Shown: in pieces, positions 18,027 through 32,498 of the stretch | How the letters are laid out: every line of letters starts with the position of its first letter | Numbering within the stretch: the first letter of the stretch is position 1 | NCBI RefSeq assembly: GCF_003319105.1 | Contig: NZ_QOHH01000002.1 | Span: forward strand, 186,001 to 250,000 | DNA length: 64,000 bases | Reading direction: 5' to 3' | Origin: Blastococcus sp. TF02-09 | Lineage (GTDB): Bacteria > Actinomycetota > Actinomycetes > Mycobacteriales > Geodermatophilaceae | Position numbers and translations under genes: made by a program | The notes under the pieces: generated by a model | What the model was told of the DNA's origin: nothing | The model's database searches: none | The model's input: only the letters and a program-made list of their open reading frames with translations

Positions 18027-19210
18027 GACGCCGCCCCCCTGGGCAAGTCGAGCTCCACCTCGGTCCCCTCTCCGGGGGCGGAGCGGATCAGCGCCGTCCC
18101 GCCCAGTCGGGCGATGCGGCCGGTGACCGAGTCGCGCAGGCCCCGACGGTCCGACGGCACCAGGTCGGCGTCGAACCCGGCGCCGCGGTCCCGCACGAAG
18201 ACCGAGACGCGGTCGGGCGTCACCTCGGTGTACAGGTCCGCGGTGGTGACGCCCGAGTGCTTGGCCACGTTCACCAGCGCCTCGCGGGTCGCCGCCCCCA
18301 GGGCCCTCAGCGCGTCGTCGACCGGGGCGTCGCCCACCACGACGTGGTCGACCACGAGCGCGTGGTCGCCCTCCACCTCGGCGACCATGCCGGCCACCAG
18401 CCCGGCCCACGTGCCGCCCTCGCGGACCACCTCGGGGTCGTAGAGCCAGGCCCGCAGCTCGCGCTCCTGGCTGCGGGCCAGCCGGCCGACCGACTGCTGG
18501 TCGTCGGCGTGCCGCTGGATGAGCGCCAGCGTCTGCAGCACGGAGTCGTGCAGGTGGGCGGCGACGGCGGCCCGCTCCTCCGAGCGGATGCGGGCGGCGC
18601 GCTCCTCGTCCCGGGAGTCCACCAGCCGTCGCCACAGCGGCGCGGTCGCCAGGAAGAGGCCGGTGAGGAGCACCAGGGTGGCGGCGAAGCCGTTGCGGGC
18701 GTTGGCCAGCTGCCCCGTCGTCGCCAGGAGGATCACCAGCCCGGCGGCGGCGAGCACCACACCGCCGGCGAGGGTCCAGCGGGCGCCGGCGACGGCGAGG
18801 GTGCGGTCGGTGTCCAGCTGCCGCCAGATGACCGCCAGGCCGGCCGCGACCAGCACCAGCGGCAGGAGGACGACGCTGTTGTTCCACTGCGAGAGACCGC
18901 TGAGCAGGCTGACCGCCACCAGGCCGAGCACCACGGTGGCGATCCACTGCCGGGCGCCCCGGGGCCGCCAACCAGGCAGCGGCTCGACGTGCTCCTCGCC
19001 CGGTGCGGCCACCGGCATCGTCAGCCACAGCAGCCCGTAGGCCACGATGCCGATGCCCGTCGTCGCCAGCAGGGCGAACGCCACCCGGACCAGCAACGGG
19101 TCCTGCCGCAGGTGCACCGCGGTGCCCACCGCGACCCCGGCGATCGCACGCCCGGACCGCGGGCGCACCAGCGGCGGGCGCGGCGGCGCAGCGGTCACGG
19201 TGCCGGTCAC
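18023..19210 (-). CDS. PspC-domain sensor histidine kinase (HisKA_3/HATPase)
   Basis: The kinase is about 395 residues long. Residues about 10-75 form a PspC domain (RAIAGVAVGTAVHLRQDPLL, then GIVAYGLLWLTMP). Several membrane helices follow, then a HisKA_3 dimerisation region with AAHLHDSVLQTLALIQ containing the phospho-histidine, the N-box TREALVNVAKHSG and G-box VRDRGAGFD. GTG codons at 19210 and 19198 are both possible starts. It is coupled to the response regulator (GTGA). PspC fused to a kinase is a known actinobacterial form for sensing membrane stress. Confidence 0.85.
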   Translation of the reverse strand: MTGTVTAAPPRPPLVRPRSGRAIAGVAVGTAVHLRQDPLLVRVAFALLATTGIGIVAYGLLWLTMPVAAPGEEHVEPLPGWRPRGARQWIATVVLGLVAVSLLSGLSQWNNSVVLLPLVLVAAGLAVIWRQLDTDRTLAVAGARWTLAGGVVLAAAGLVILLATTGQLANARNGFAATLVLLTGLFLATAPLWRRLVDSRDEERAARIRSEERAAVAAHLHDSVLQTLALIQRHADDQQSVGRLARSQERELRAWLYDPEVVREGGTWAGLVAGMVAEVEGDHALVVDHVVVGDAPVDDALRALGAATREALVNVAKHSGVTTADLYTEVTPDRVSVFVRDRGAGFDADLVPSDRRGLRDSVTGRIARLGGTALIRSAPGEGTEVELDLPRGAAS

Positions 19211-19334
19211 GATGCCGATCGTCGCACCGCACGGACCGGGGCCGTAACCGGTGATCACCCCGGAAAGGGAACCAGGGTCGGGTGGGGGCCTTCCCTGATG
19301 GTCGGCCGGCCCGGCGCTCGGCAGGCTGATCGCC
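19211..19334. other. Divergent intergenic region between sensor kinase and PspC/LiaF-like gene
   Basis: This 124-bp region should hold both promoters. It contains CCAGGG near 19271 and CCCTGATGG near 19294, an imperfect inverted arrangement that could be a binding site for the linked response regulator. I see no clear -10/-35 pair. Confidence 0.3.
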
Positions 19335-20264
19335 ATGACATCGGCCTCCCCTCCTCCGCCGCCGGCCCCGCCGCTCGAGCCGCCGGCCTGGCAGCCTCCT
19401 CCGCCGCCCCCCGGCGCCTGGGTGCGACCGCAGCTGCGCCGCAGCCGCAGCGACAAGGTGATCGGCGGCGTGGGCGGCGGGCTCGCCGAGTACAGCGGCA
19501 TCGACGCGCTGCTCTGGCGGGTCGGCTTCGTCGCCCTCGCGCTCGCCGGCGGCACCGGCGTCCTCGTCTACCTCCTGCTGTGGCTGCTCATGCCGGCCGG
19601 CACCGGGGACGGCGTGCCACGCGGTCCCCGGCGGCCGGCCGGCCCGCGCTCCCCCGTCCCCGGCATGACCCTCGCCGGGCTGCTGATCGTGGTCGGCGTC
19701 CTCGCGCTGGTCGGCCGCTTCACCGGCTGGGACCTCGACGCCACCGTCGTCCTCGGCGGCGCGCTGCTCGTCGTGGGTGCCGGGCTCGTCGTCGCCTCGT
19801 TCAGCACCGGCCGCACCGCCCGGGGCGCGCTCATCACCCTGGGCGCGGTGCTCTCCCTGGCGCTGATCGCGGCCGAGTCGGTGCCGTGGGACGACGTCGA
19901 CGGCGGCCTGGGCGACCGGACCTTCGCACCGACCAGCGCCGGGGGCGTGCGCTCGTCCTACGACGGCGGCGTGGGCGACATGACCGTCGACCTGTCCGCC
20001 GTCGACGTCTCCGACCTGGACGAGCCGATCCGCACGACGGTGGAGCACGGGCTCGGCGACGTGGAGATCGTCCTGCCCCGGGACGCCGACGTGGAGGTCG
20101 CCGTCGACGTCGGAGTGGGAGAGGTGAGCATCTTCGGCCGCGACGGGCTCACCGAGGGCTCGTTCGAGGGCACCGGCGCGGGCTCGTGGGTCGGCGACGA
20201 CGAGCCCGAGATCGTGCTGGACGTCGACTCCGGCCTGGGAGACGTGGAGGTGACCCGTGGCTGA
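19335..20264 (+). CDS. PspC-domain membrane protein with LiaF-like C-terminal domain
   Basis: The 309-residue protein starts with a proline-rich cytoplasmic tail (1-30). A PspC domain at about 36-93 follows (KVIGGVGGGLAEYSGIDALL, LLLWLLMPAG), then two to four hydrophobic helices. The C-terminal beta-rich domain repeats a G-x-GD/E-V pattern (HGLGDVEIVLP, VGVGEVSIFG, SGLGDVEVTRG) as in the LiaF C-terminal domain. LiaF and EsrI-type proteins hold their sensor kinases inactive until the envelope is disturbed. It is divergent from the kinase/regulator pair and overlaps the next gene by 8 bp. Confidence 0.8.
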   Translation: MTSASPPPPPAPPLEPPAWQPPPPPPGAWVRPQLRRSRSDKVIGGVGGGLAEYSGIDALLWRVGFVALALAGGTGVLVYLLLWLLMPAGTGDGVPRGPRRPAGPRSPVPGMTLAGLLIVVGVLALVGRFTGWDLDATVVLGGALLVVGAGLVVASFSTGRTARGALITLGAVLSLALIAAESVPWDDVDGGLGDRTFAPTSAGGVRSSYDGGVGDMTVDLSAVDVSDLDEPIRTTVEHGLGDVEIVLPRDADVEVAVDVGVGEVSIFGRDGLTEGSFEGTGAGSWVGDDEPEIVLDVDSGLGDVEVTRG

Positions 20265-20553
20265 CTACAGCGAGTTCCCGACGACGCCCACCGGCTGGCA
20301 GGAGCGGCAGGCCCAGGACTGGCAGGAGGTGACCCCGCTGGCGACCGAGGACGGCACGCCTCCGCGCCGCCGTCCCGACCTCGGCGCCCTGATCCCCGGG
20401 CTGCTGTTCATGGCCCTGGCGATCGTGCTCATGTCCCCGGTGGACCTGCCGGAGGGGCTGTTCGACGGCACGCTGGTGTGGATCGTGGTGATCGTCGCCG
20501 GCGTCAGCCTGCTGGTCAGCGAGCTGCGCCGCTCCCGCCGTCGGCGCCGCTAG
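20257..20553 (+). CDS. Small two-helix membrane protein, function unknown
   Basis: The 98-residue protein has a polar N-terminal half rich in W, Q and E, then two hydrophobic helices (LGALIPGLLFMALAIVLM and LVWIVVIVAGVSLLVSEL) and a highly basic end (RRSRRRRR). The GTG start lies 8 bp inside the PspC/LiaF-like gene, so the two are co-translated, and it is probably an accessory to that envelope-stress module. A strong hairpin follows. Confidence 0.7.
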   Translation: MADYSEFPTTPTGWQERQAQDWQEVTPLATEDGTPPRRRPDLGALIPGLLFMALAIVLMSPVDLPEGLFDGTLVWIVVIVAGVSLLVSELRRSRRRRR

Positions 20554-20567
20554 AGGACGAGGCCGGA

Positions 20568-20598
20568 GGGCCCGGGGAGCGATCCGCTCCCCGGGCCC
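20568..20598 (+). terminator. Strong hairpin terminator (14-bp stem)
   Basis: A perfect 14-bp stem (20568-20581 with 20585-20598) and a 3-nt ATC loop lie 14 bp after the small membrane protein gene. A short TTCC follows instead of a long T-run, which is common in GC-rich actinomycetes. Confidence 0.75.
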
Positions 20599-20643
20599 TT
20601 CCGCGTCCGGGAACCGTCCGCGGCCGTCGGGCGTCCTGGAGGC

Positions 20644-21405
20644 ATGCGCCGCTCCGTGCTGCTCCTGCTCGGCGCACTGGCGCTCGCCGCCTGCGGAACG
20701 CCGGCGGGTGCCGGTGGGGGCACGGCCGACGTCGACGGCGCCTGGCACCTGACCGGCGGGACGGCGGACGGCGCCGGGCTGCCGGCCCCGCCGGGCACGC
20801 AGGCCACCCTCGAGCTGGCCGGGGACGAGGCGCGCGGCACCGCGTTCTGCAACTCCTGGTTCGCCACCGCCCGGCTCGACGGCTCCGCACTCTCCCTGAC
20901 GGAGATCGGCCGGACCGAGATGGGCTGCCCGCCCGAGCTGATGGCTGCCGAGAGCGCCTACCTGACCGCGCTCGCGGCCATCGACACCGCGGCGCTGGAC
21001 GGTGAGGAGCTCGTGCTCACCGGCGACGGCGTCGAGCTCCGGTTCGGGCCGCTGCCCGCCGTGCCACCGAGCCCGCTCGAGGGCACCCGCTGGGTGCTGG
21101 AGTCGCTGATCGACGGCCCGACGGCGTCCTCGGTGCTGGGCGAGGCGGTACTGGAGCTGGCGTCCGACGGGACGGCGACCGGCTCCACCTCGTGCTCCCG
21201 GTGGAGCGGGACGTGGCAGCGGGACGGCGGCACCCTGCGGACCGCCCGGCGGGAGCTGACCGACCAGCCGTGCGCTTCCGGGCTGGGCGCGGAGGACGTG
21301 CACGTGACCGCGGTGCTGGAGGCGGGCCCCGCGATCGAGTTCCGCGAGGACCGGCTCACGCTCACCGCGGCCGACGGCCGCGGGCTGGTCTACCGCGCGG
21401 GCTGA
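20644..21405 (+). CDS. Lipoprotein with two META (HslJ-like) domains
   Basis: The 253-residue protein has a lipoprotein signal peptide (LLLLGALALAAC; lipobox LAAC with Cys at about 18). Two META domains follow, at about 30-135 (GAWHLTGG...GTAFCNSWFATA) and 140-250 (GTRWVLESL...GSTSCSRWSGTW). META/HslJ domains occur in outer-surface and heat-shock related proteins of unclear function. The ATG follows CTGGAGG. Its 3' end overlaps the convergent hydrolase gene by 16 bp. Confidence 0.78.
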   Translation: MRRSVLLLLGALALAACGTPAGAGGGTADVDGAWHLTGGTADGAGLPAPPGTQATLELAGDEARGTAFCNSWFATARLDGSALSLTEIGRTEMGCPPELMAAESAYLTALAAIDTAALDGEELVLTGDGVELRFGPLPAVPPSPLEGTRWVLESLIDGPTASSVLGEAVLELASDGTATGSTSCSRWSGTWQRDGGTLRTARRELTDQPCASGLGAEDVHVTAVLEAGPAIEFREDRLTLTAADGRGLVYRAG

Positions 21406-21986
21406 GCGCCCACCCTGTCGCAGAACACCAGGGCCCGCGTCCACAGCAACTCGGTCGCCGGCGCGTCGTACTCACCGGGGAGGCTGGGGTCGGTGAACAG
21501 GTGACCGCTCACCGGGTAGTCGAACACCTCGACCGGCGCCCCGGATGCTCGCGCGGTGGTCAGGAAGTCGTCGTCCCACTCCCGGTGACGCATCGGGTCG
21601 TCTTCCGCGGAGTGCAGCTGCACCCGAACGGCGGGCGGCCACGCGGCCGCCCCGAGCATCGCCAGCGGCAGCGCGCCCGAGACCATCAGAACGCCGGCGC
21701 AGCGCCCCTGGAGCGCCACGTGCTCGGCCATGCCGGCACCGTTCGAGAAGCCGGCTGCCACGAACCCGTCGGACAGGTCGGCAACCCCCTGGAGGGCGGC
21801 ATCCATGAGAGCCGGGAACCCGACGCGCTCTACGTGTGCGCCGGCCTCCTCGTAGTCGTCGAAGACCCGCCCGTCGTACTGGTCGACCACGCGGACCTGG
21901 TGACCGGCGGCGCGCAGCCGCTCGGCACCGTCGAGGACGCCGGGACGGATACCGAGGACGGAGTGGAAGAGCGCGATCTGAGTCAT
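21390..21986 (-). CDS. Dienelactone hydrolase-like alpha/beta hydrolase
   Basis: The 198-residue single-domain hydrolase has VLGIRPGVLDGAERLRAAGH, the nucleophile elbow GFSNGAG and a histidine in SGHLFTD near the C-terminus. Dienelactone hydrolases use cysteine in this elbow; here it is serine (G-F-S-N-G), so the substrate may be an ester or amide unlike the dienelactones. The ATG at 21986 was chosen because the protein then begins at the first beta strand (TQIALFHS). It is divergent from the WYL regulator, which may control it. Confidence 0.72.
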   Translation of the reverse strand: MTQIALFHSVLGIRPGVLDGAERLRAAGHQVRVVDQYDGRVFDDYEEAGAHVERVGFPALMDAALQGVADLSDGFVAAGFSNGAGMAEHVALQGRCAGVLMVSGALPLAMLGAAAWPPAVRVQLHSAEDDPMRHREWDDDFLTTARASGAPVEVFDYPVSGHLFTDPSLPGEYDAPATELLWTRALVFCDRVGAQPAR

Positions 21987-22048
21987 GGGAGGACTGTGCC
22001 CCAGCTCTGGTGACACCGTCCTGTCACCGTATCTGCCACGATGTCGCG

Positions 22049-22735
22049 GTGAATCGCACCGACCGACTGCACGCGGTCTCCGAGGAGCTGCGTCGGGCGG
22101 GCCGGCGCGGACGGACGGCCCAGCGGCTGGCTGAATGGCTCGAGGTGTCACCTCGGACGATCAAGCGTGACGTCGCCGCACTGCAGCAGGCCGGCGTCCC
22201 GATCTGGGCGTCCGCCGGACCGGGCGGCGGCTACGTCCTGGATGGGGCGGCGTCGCTGCCCCCGGTGAACCTGACGCCGTCCCAGGCCATCGCCGTCGCG
22301 GTCGCTCTTGCCGGAGCACCGGACGCGCCGTTCGCCGTCGACGCGCGGGCCGCGCTGGAGAAGATCCTCGACACGCTCGGCCCCGGCGCGCGGGCCGACG
22401 CGGAGCGGCTCGGCGCCCGGGTGTGGGTGCGCCGGCCGGAGCACCAGCGGCCGCCCGCGGCCGCCGCCGTCGAGGAGGCGGTGCTGCGTCGGCGCGTCCT
22501 GGCCATCCGCTACCGCAGCGGCTCGGGCGAGGTGACCCGTCGTCGGGTGGAGCCGGTGTTCCTCGCCCGCCCCGGGGCTCACTGGCTACTGGCCGCCTGG
22601 TGCCGCGAGCGCCAGGCGCCGCGCTGGTTCCGGTGGGACCGGATCGAGGCGGCGGACCTCACCACCGAAGCGGCACCGGACCACGACCCGGCCGTCTTCG
22701 GCACACCCCCCGAGGACGCCCGAACCGTTCGGTGA
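22049..22735 (+). CDS. HTH/WYL-domain transcriptional regulator
   Basis: The 228-residue protein has an N-terminal HTH_11 winged helix (TAQRLAEWLEVSPRTIKRDVAALQQAGVPI, residues about 20-52) and a C-terminal WYL domain (AIRYRSGSGEVTRRRVEPVFL, HWLLAAWCRER). WYL domains bind nucleic acid or small ligands and occur in DNA-damage and defence regulators. The GTG start was set by the conserved NRTDRLHAV beginning. It is divergent from the hydrolase by 62 bp. No defence genes lie nearby, so a local metabolic or stress role is likeliest. Confidence 0.8.
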   Translation: MNRTDRLHAVSEELRRAGRRGRTAQRLAEWLEVSPRTIKRDVAALQQAGVPIWASAGPGGGYVLDGAASLPPVNLTPSQAIAVAVALAGAPDAPFAVDARAALEKILDTLGPGARADAERLGARVWVRRPEHQRPPAAAAVEEAVLRRRVLAIRYRSGSGEVTRRRVEPVFLARPGAHWLLAAWCRERQAPRWFRWDRIEAADLTTEAAPDHDPAVFGTPPEDARTVR

Positions 22736-22759
22736 CGCCCCGAGCGAACCGAGGGGTCC

Positions 22760-24321
22760 TTATTCCCACTCGATGGTGCCCGGCGGCTTGCTGGTGACGT
22801 CGAGGGTGACCCGGTTGACCTCGGCCACCTCGTTGGTGATCCGCGTGGAGATCCGCGCCAGCACGTCGTAGGGCAGCCGCGTCCAGTCGGCGGTCATCGC
22901 GTCCTCGCTGGACACCGGCCGGAGCACGATCGGGTGCCCGTACGTGCGGCCGTCACCCTGGACACCGACCGAGCGGACGTCGGCCAGCAGCACGACGGGG
23001 CACTGCCAGATCTCGCGGTCCAGCTTCGCCGCGGTGAGCTCGGCCCGGACGATCGCGTCGGCCTTGCGCAGGACGTCCAGCCGCTCCTGGGTCACCTCGC
23101 CGACGATGCGGATGCCCAGCCCCGGGCCCGGGAAGGGCTGGCGCCACACCATCGCCTCGGGCAGCCCCAGCTGCAGGCCGACCTCGCGCACCTCGTCCTT
23201 GAACAGCGTCCGCAGCGGCTCGACCAGGGTGAACTGCAGGTCCTCGGGCAGCCCGCCCACGTTGTGGTGGCTCTTGATGTTCGCCGTCCCGGTGCCGCCG
23301 CCGGACTCGACGACGTCGGGGTAGAGCGTGCCCTGCACGAGGAAGTCGACCTTCTCGCCGTGCTCCTTGGCGTCCCCCACGACGTCGAGCGCGGCCTGCT
23401 CGAACACCCGGATGAACTCGCGGCCGATGATCTTCCGCTTCTCCTCGGGGTCTGAGACGCCGGCCAGCGCACCGAGGAACTGCTCGCGAGCGTCGACCAC
23501 CCGCAGGTTTACCCCGGTGACGGCGACGAAGTCGCGCTCGATCTGCTCGGTCTCGCCCTCGCGCATCAGCCCGTGGTCGACGTAGACGCAGGTGAGCCGG
23601 TCACCGATGGCCCGCTGCACCAGGGCGGCGGCGACCGCGGAGTCGACCCCGCCGGACAGCGCGCACAGCGCCCGCCCCTCGCCGACCTGCGCGCGGATCC
23701 GCTCGACCTGCTCCTCGACGACGTTGGCCATCGTCCAGGTCGGCTCGAGGCCGGCGATGTCGAACAGGAAGTGCTCGAGCACCGTCTGCCCGTGCGCGGT
23801 GTGCCGCACCTCGGGGTGGAACTGGACGCCGGCGAGCTTCCGGTCGACGTCCTCGAAGGCCGCGACCGGCGCGCCGGTGGAGGTGGCGGTGACGGTGAAC
23901 CCGGGCGGGGCGGCGCTGACGGCGTCCCCGTGGCTCATCCAGACGTTCTGCTCCACCGGCAGGTCGCCGAACAGCCGGCCCCCGGTGGTGAGGGTCAGCG
24001 GGGTGCCGCCGTACTCGCGGTCACCGGTGCGGGCGACCGTGCCGCCGAGCGAGGCCGCCATCGCCTGGAAGCCGTAGCAGATGCCGAAGGCCGGGACGCC
24101 GGACTCGAAGAGGGTCGGGTCGATCTGCGGGGCCTCGGGCGCGTACACGCTCGACGGTCCGCCGGACAGGATGATCGCCGCCGGCTTGCGGGCGACGATC
24201 TCCTCGGCCGGCACCTCCGACGAGACGATCTCGGAGTAGACGCCGGCCTCCCGGACGCGGCGGGCGATCAGCTGGGCGTACTGGGCCCCGAAGTCGACGA
24301 CGAGGACGGTCGGGAAGTCCA

Positions 24322-24322
<1 letters not shown>
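22760..24322 (-). CDS. guaA: GMP synthase (glutamine-hydrolysing)
   Basis: The 520-residue enzyme converts XMP, ATP and glutamine to GMP. The class I glutamine amidotransferase (residues about 5-195) has nucleophile Cys in GICYGFQAM and the QFHPEV His/Glu pair. The ATP pyrophosphatase domain has the P-loop SGGVDS, and the C-terminal dimerisation domain ends [10 protein letters not shown], the usual terminus. The ATG shares one base with the guaB3 stop (TGATG). It is the last gene of guaB-guaB3-guaA and converges on the WYL regulator. Confidence 0.97.
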
Positions 24323-29076
<4,754 letters not shown>

Positions 29077-29104
29077 GCGCCTGCCGCTGGCCACGGACGC
29101 ACGT

Positions 29105-29136
29105 CGCCCGGGCCCCGCAGCAGCGGGACCCGGGCG
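29105..29136. terminator. Bidirectional hairpin between convergent genes
   Basis: A 14-bp stem with one mismatch (29105-29118 with 29123-29136, loop AGCA) lies between the SLH gene and convergent bldM. It is placed to terminate transcription from both sides. There is no T-run. Confidence 0.65.
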
Positions 29137-29158
29137 AGGTCGGCGGGTGGGAGCGGTG

Positions 29159-29887
29159 TCAGCTCATGACGCCGCGGCGGAAGCCGATGGCGACGGCCTC
29201 GGCGCGGTCCTTGGCGCCGAGCTTGCGGAACAGCCGCCGCGCGTGGGTCTTGATGGTGTCCTCGGACAGGTAGAGCTCGCGGCCGATCTGGGCGTTGCTC
29301 TTGCCCTGGCTCATGCCGGTGAGCACCTGCATCTCGCGCATCGACAGAGCGGCGGCGGGCGCCGTCTCCCGGACCGTCGAGCGCACGGTGGTCGGGGCGG
29401 AGCCGGCCAGCGGGGTGGCTCCGCTCCAGGACGACGCGCCGACCAGCTGCGGCCCGGGGTGCTGCTGCGGGATGCGGGCCCCCTCGGGGCGCAGGCCGAC
29501 GCGGGAGAGGCCCAGCCCCATCTCGATCGGGCTGGCGTCCCAGCGCAGGTAGCCGCGGGCACCGAAGGCCACGGCCGCGCGGACGCTCTCGGCGTCGTCG
29601 GGGGCGCCGAGCACGAGCACCGGCAGGCCGGGGTGCGCGCGCAGCGCCTGGGTGGCCGCGGTCAGGCCGGTGTCGACCGCGCGCTGGGTGCCGACGATGA
29701 GGACGTCGGGGGTGCGGGTGTCCAGCCGCGACAGGAGCGAGGCGGGGTCTCCCACCACCTCCACCCGGCCGACGAAGGACAGCGCGACCAGGCGCGACGC
29801 GACGTCGTCCCGGACCCGCCGGCGCTCGTCGTACACCCACACGGTCGCGCCGGGGTTCCCGGTCGCGCGCATCCTGTCGTCGATCAC
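29159..29887 (-). CDS. bldM: BldM-like orphan response regulator with degenerate receiver
   Basis: The 242-residue protein ends in a LuxR-type HTH almost identical in pattern to Streptomyces BldM: REMQVLTGMSQGKSNAQIGR, LYLSEDTIKTHARRLFRKLG, DRAEAVAIGFR. BldM controls aerial development, partly as a heterodimer with WhiI. The receiver domain lacks the usual chemistry: the acidic pair reads YDE, and the phosphoacceptor strand reads DVLIVGT with glycine in place of aspartate. No kinase gene is adjacent. The GTG start has GAGGAG 5 nt upstream. It sits next to divergent whiD, as in Streptomyces. Confidence 0.85.
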   Translation of the reverse strand: MIDDRMRATGNPGATVWVYDERRRVRDDVASRLVALSFVGRVEVVGDPASLLSRLDTRTPDVLIVGTQRAVDTGLTAATQALRAHPGLPVLVLGAPDDAESVRAAVAFGARGYLRWDASPIEMGLGLSRVGLRPEGARIPQQHPGPQLVGASSWSGATPLAGSAPTTVRSTVRETAPAAALSMREMQVLTGMSQGKSNAQIGRELYLSEDTIKTHARRLFRKLGAKDRAEAVAIGFRRGVMS

Positions 29888-29968
29888 GCCAGCTCCTCGC
29901 TCAGCCCGGCGGTCGGTGCCGGGTCCGTACCGGCCGGGGCTGACCCCGGTCGGGTGGCCGCATCGGCG

Positions 29969-29992
29969 GGGGCTCCCACCGGGGGGAGCCCC
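29969..29992. repeat. Inverted repeat 1 in bldM-whiD region
   Basis: GGGGCTCCC (29969-29977) pairs with GGGAGCCCC (29984-29992) across a 6-nt loop. It could form a hairpin in the bldM leader or act as a protein-binding site. Confidence 0.5.
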
Positions 29993-30005
29993 GCGCTTCC
30001 GCGCT

Positions 30006-30052
30006 CGTCGTGCCGGATCCGGGTCTCTCCCCCTCCCGGATTCGGCACGACG
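30006..30052. repeat. Inverted repeat 2 in bldM-whiD region (17 bp arms)
   Basis: The arms 30006-30022 and 30036-30052 pair over 17 bp with one mismatch around a 13-nt pyrimidine-rich loop. Arms this long suggest a hairpin or a large dyad operator. Confidence 0.55.
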
Positions 30053-30088
30053 CTGTTCCACCTTGATCGACTCCAGGGGCGGGCAACA

Positions 30089-30118
30089 GCGGCCCTCACC
30101 CCCGGGGGTGAGGGCCGC
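30089..30118. repeat. 30-bp perfect palindrome in bldM-whiD region
   Basis: Positions 30089-30103 are the exact reverse complement of 30104-30118, with no spacer (centre CCCCCGGGGG). It lies about 115 bp before whiD. A perfect zero-loop palindrome fits a dimeric DNA-binding protein better than a terminator. Confidence 0.6.
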
Positions 30119-30234
30119 GGACGGGATGCCGGAGCGAAAAGTTGCGATCACGACGTGTTTGACCATGTCGGGCGTCGGGCACCGGCGGCTAGAAGCCGGA
30201 AGGTCCTCCGGCTCGATCGACGCCTGGAGGAGAC

Positions 30235-30534
30235 ATGGCCGACATCCGCAGACTCCCGACGCCCGTCGCCGAAGTCTGGGACTGGCAGCTCCACGGTTCC
30301 TGCCGTGGCGAGAACACCTCCCTGTTCTTCCACCCCGACGGTGAGCGCGGGCCCGCACGGGCGCGGCGTCAGGCCGCGGCCAAGGCGGTCTGCGGGCGGT
30401 GCCCGGTCGTCGACGCCTGCCTCAAGCACGCACTCTCGGTCCGCGAGCCCTACGGCGTCTGGGGCGGGATGAGCGAGGAGGAGCGGGCCCGGATGATCGC
30501 TGCCGAGCCGGCGGCCGTCGCTGCCGGGGTCTAG
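30235..30534 (+). CDS. whiD: WhiB-family iron-sulfur regulator, WhiD/WhiB3 type
   Basis: The 99-residue protein has the four WhiB cysteines (SCRG, then CGRC and DAC), which would hold a [4Fe-4S] cluster, and the GVWGG turn before a basic/acidic tail. The N-terminus DWQLHGSCRG and LFFHPDGERGPAR match Streptomyces WhiD and mycobacterial WhiB3. These bind the principal sigma factor and control sporulation or redox and lipid metabolism. GGAGGAG lies 3 nt before the ATG. The position beside bldM and groEL is conserved. Confidence 0.92.
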   Translation: MADIRRLPTPVAEVWDWQLHGSCRGENTSLFFHPDGERGPARARRQAAAKAVCGRCPVVDACLKHALSVREPYGVWGGMSEEERARMIAAEPAAVAAGV

Positions 30535-30551
30535 TCCCCACCACGAACGCC

Positions 30552-30590
30552 GAGAGGGCCCGGTCCAGGATTCCTGGACCGGGCCCTCTC
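30552..30590 (+). terminator. Strong hairpin terminator after whiD
   Basis: Arms 30552-30570 and 30572-30590 are perfectly complementary over 19 bp. The physical loop will be a few nucleotides around ATTCC. It starts 17 bp after the whiD stop. No T-run is present. Confidence 0.75.
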
Positions 30591-30629
30591 GCGTGTTCGG
30601 GGCGGGCGCGGCGAGCGGGCGCCGGATCG

Positions 30630-30711
30630 CGTCCTCCCTCACCGCAGCGCGTCCTCCCTCACCGTGCGCGATGAGGGAGGACGCACCGGGATCAGGTCAC
30701 CTGATCCCAGC
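30630..30711. repeat. 82-bp composite palindromic repeat, copy A
   Basis: The element has two tandem 20-bp units starting CGTCCTCCCTCACCG (30630 and 30650), an inverted copy (TGAGGGAGGACG, 30672-30683) that can pair with the second unit, and a 21-bp palindrome GGGATCAGGT-C-ACCTGATCCC. Copy B at 45989-46070 matches at 77 of 82 positions. This copy starts 8 bp downstream of the groEL stop (minus strand), between groEL and the whiD terminator. It could act as a 3'-end hairpin or be a small mobile repeat. Confidence 0.8.
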
Positions 30712-30719
30712 GGCCTCGT

Positions 30720-32471
<1,752 letters not shown>

Positions 32472-32498
32472 CTACGTGGTGGAACTAGTGACCTGCGG

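Larger units (their letters stand above)
29888..30234. other. 347-bp divergent bldM-whiD intergenic region
   Basis: This long gap holds the promoters of two developmental regulators and three strong inverted repeats, listed separately at 29969, 30006 and 30089. TTTGACC near 30157 could be a -35 for whiD, but no matching -10 is visible, so an alternative sigma factor may be used. I see no open frame with coding bias. Confidence 0.5.

Noticed and set aside
22736-22759. Terminator between the WYL regulator and guaA
   Set aside because: The CCCC...GGGG arms are only 4 bp long with a large loop, too weak to claim.
30601-30711. Possible CRISPR-like array in the CGTCCTCCCTCACCG repeats
   Set aside because: There are only two direct units with no spacers of regular length, plus an inverted copy and a palindrome. 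There are no cas genes. It is a composite palindromic element.
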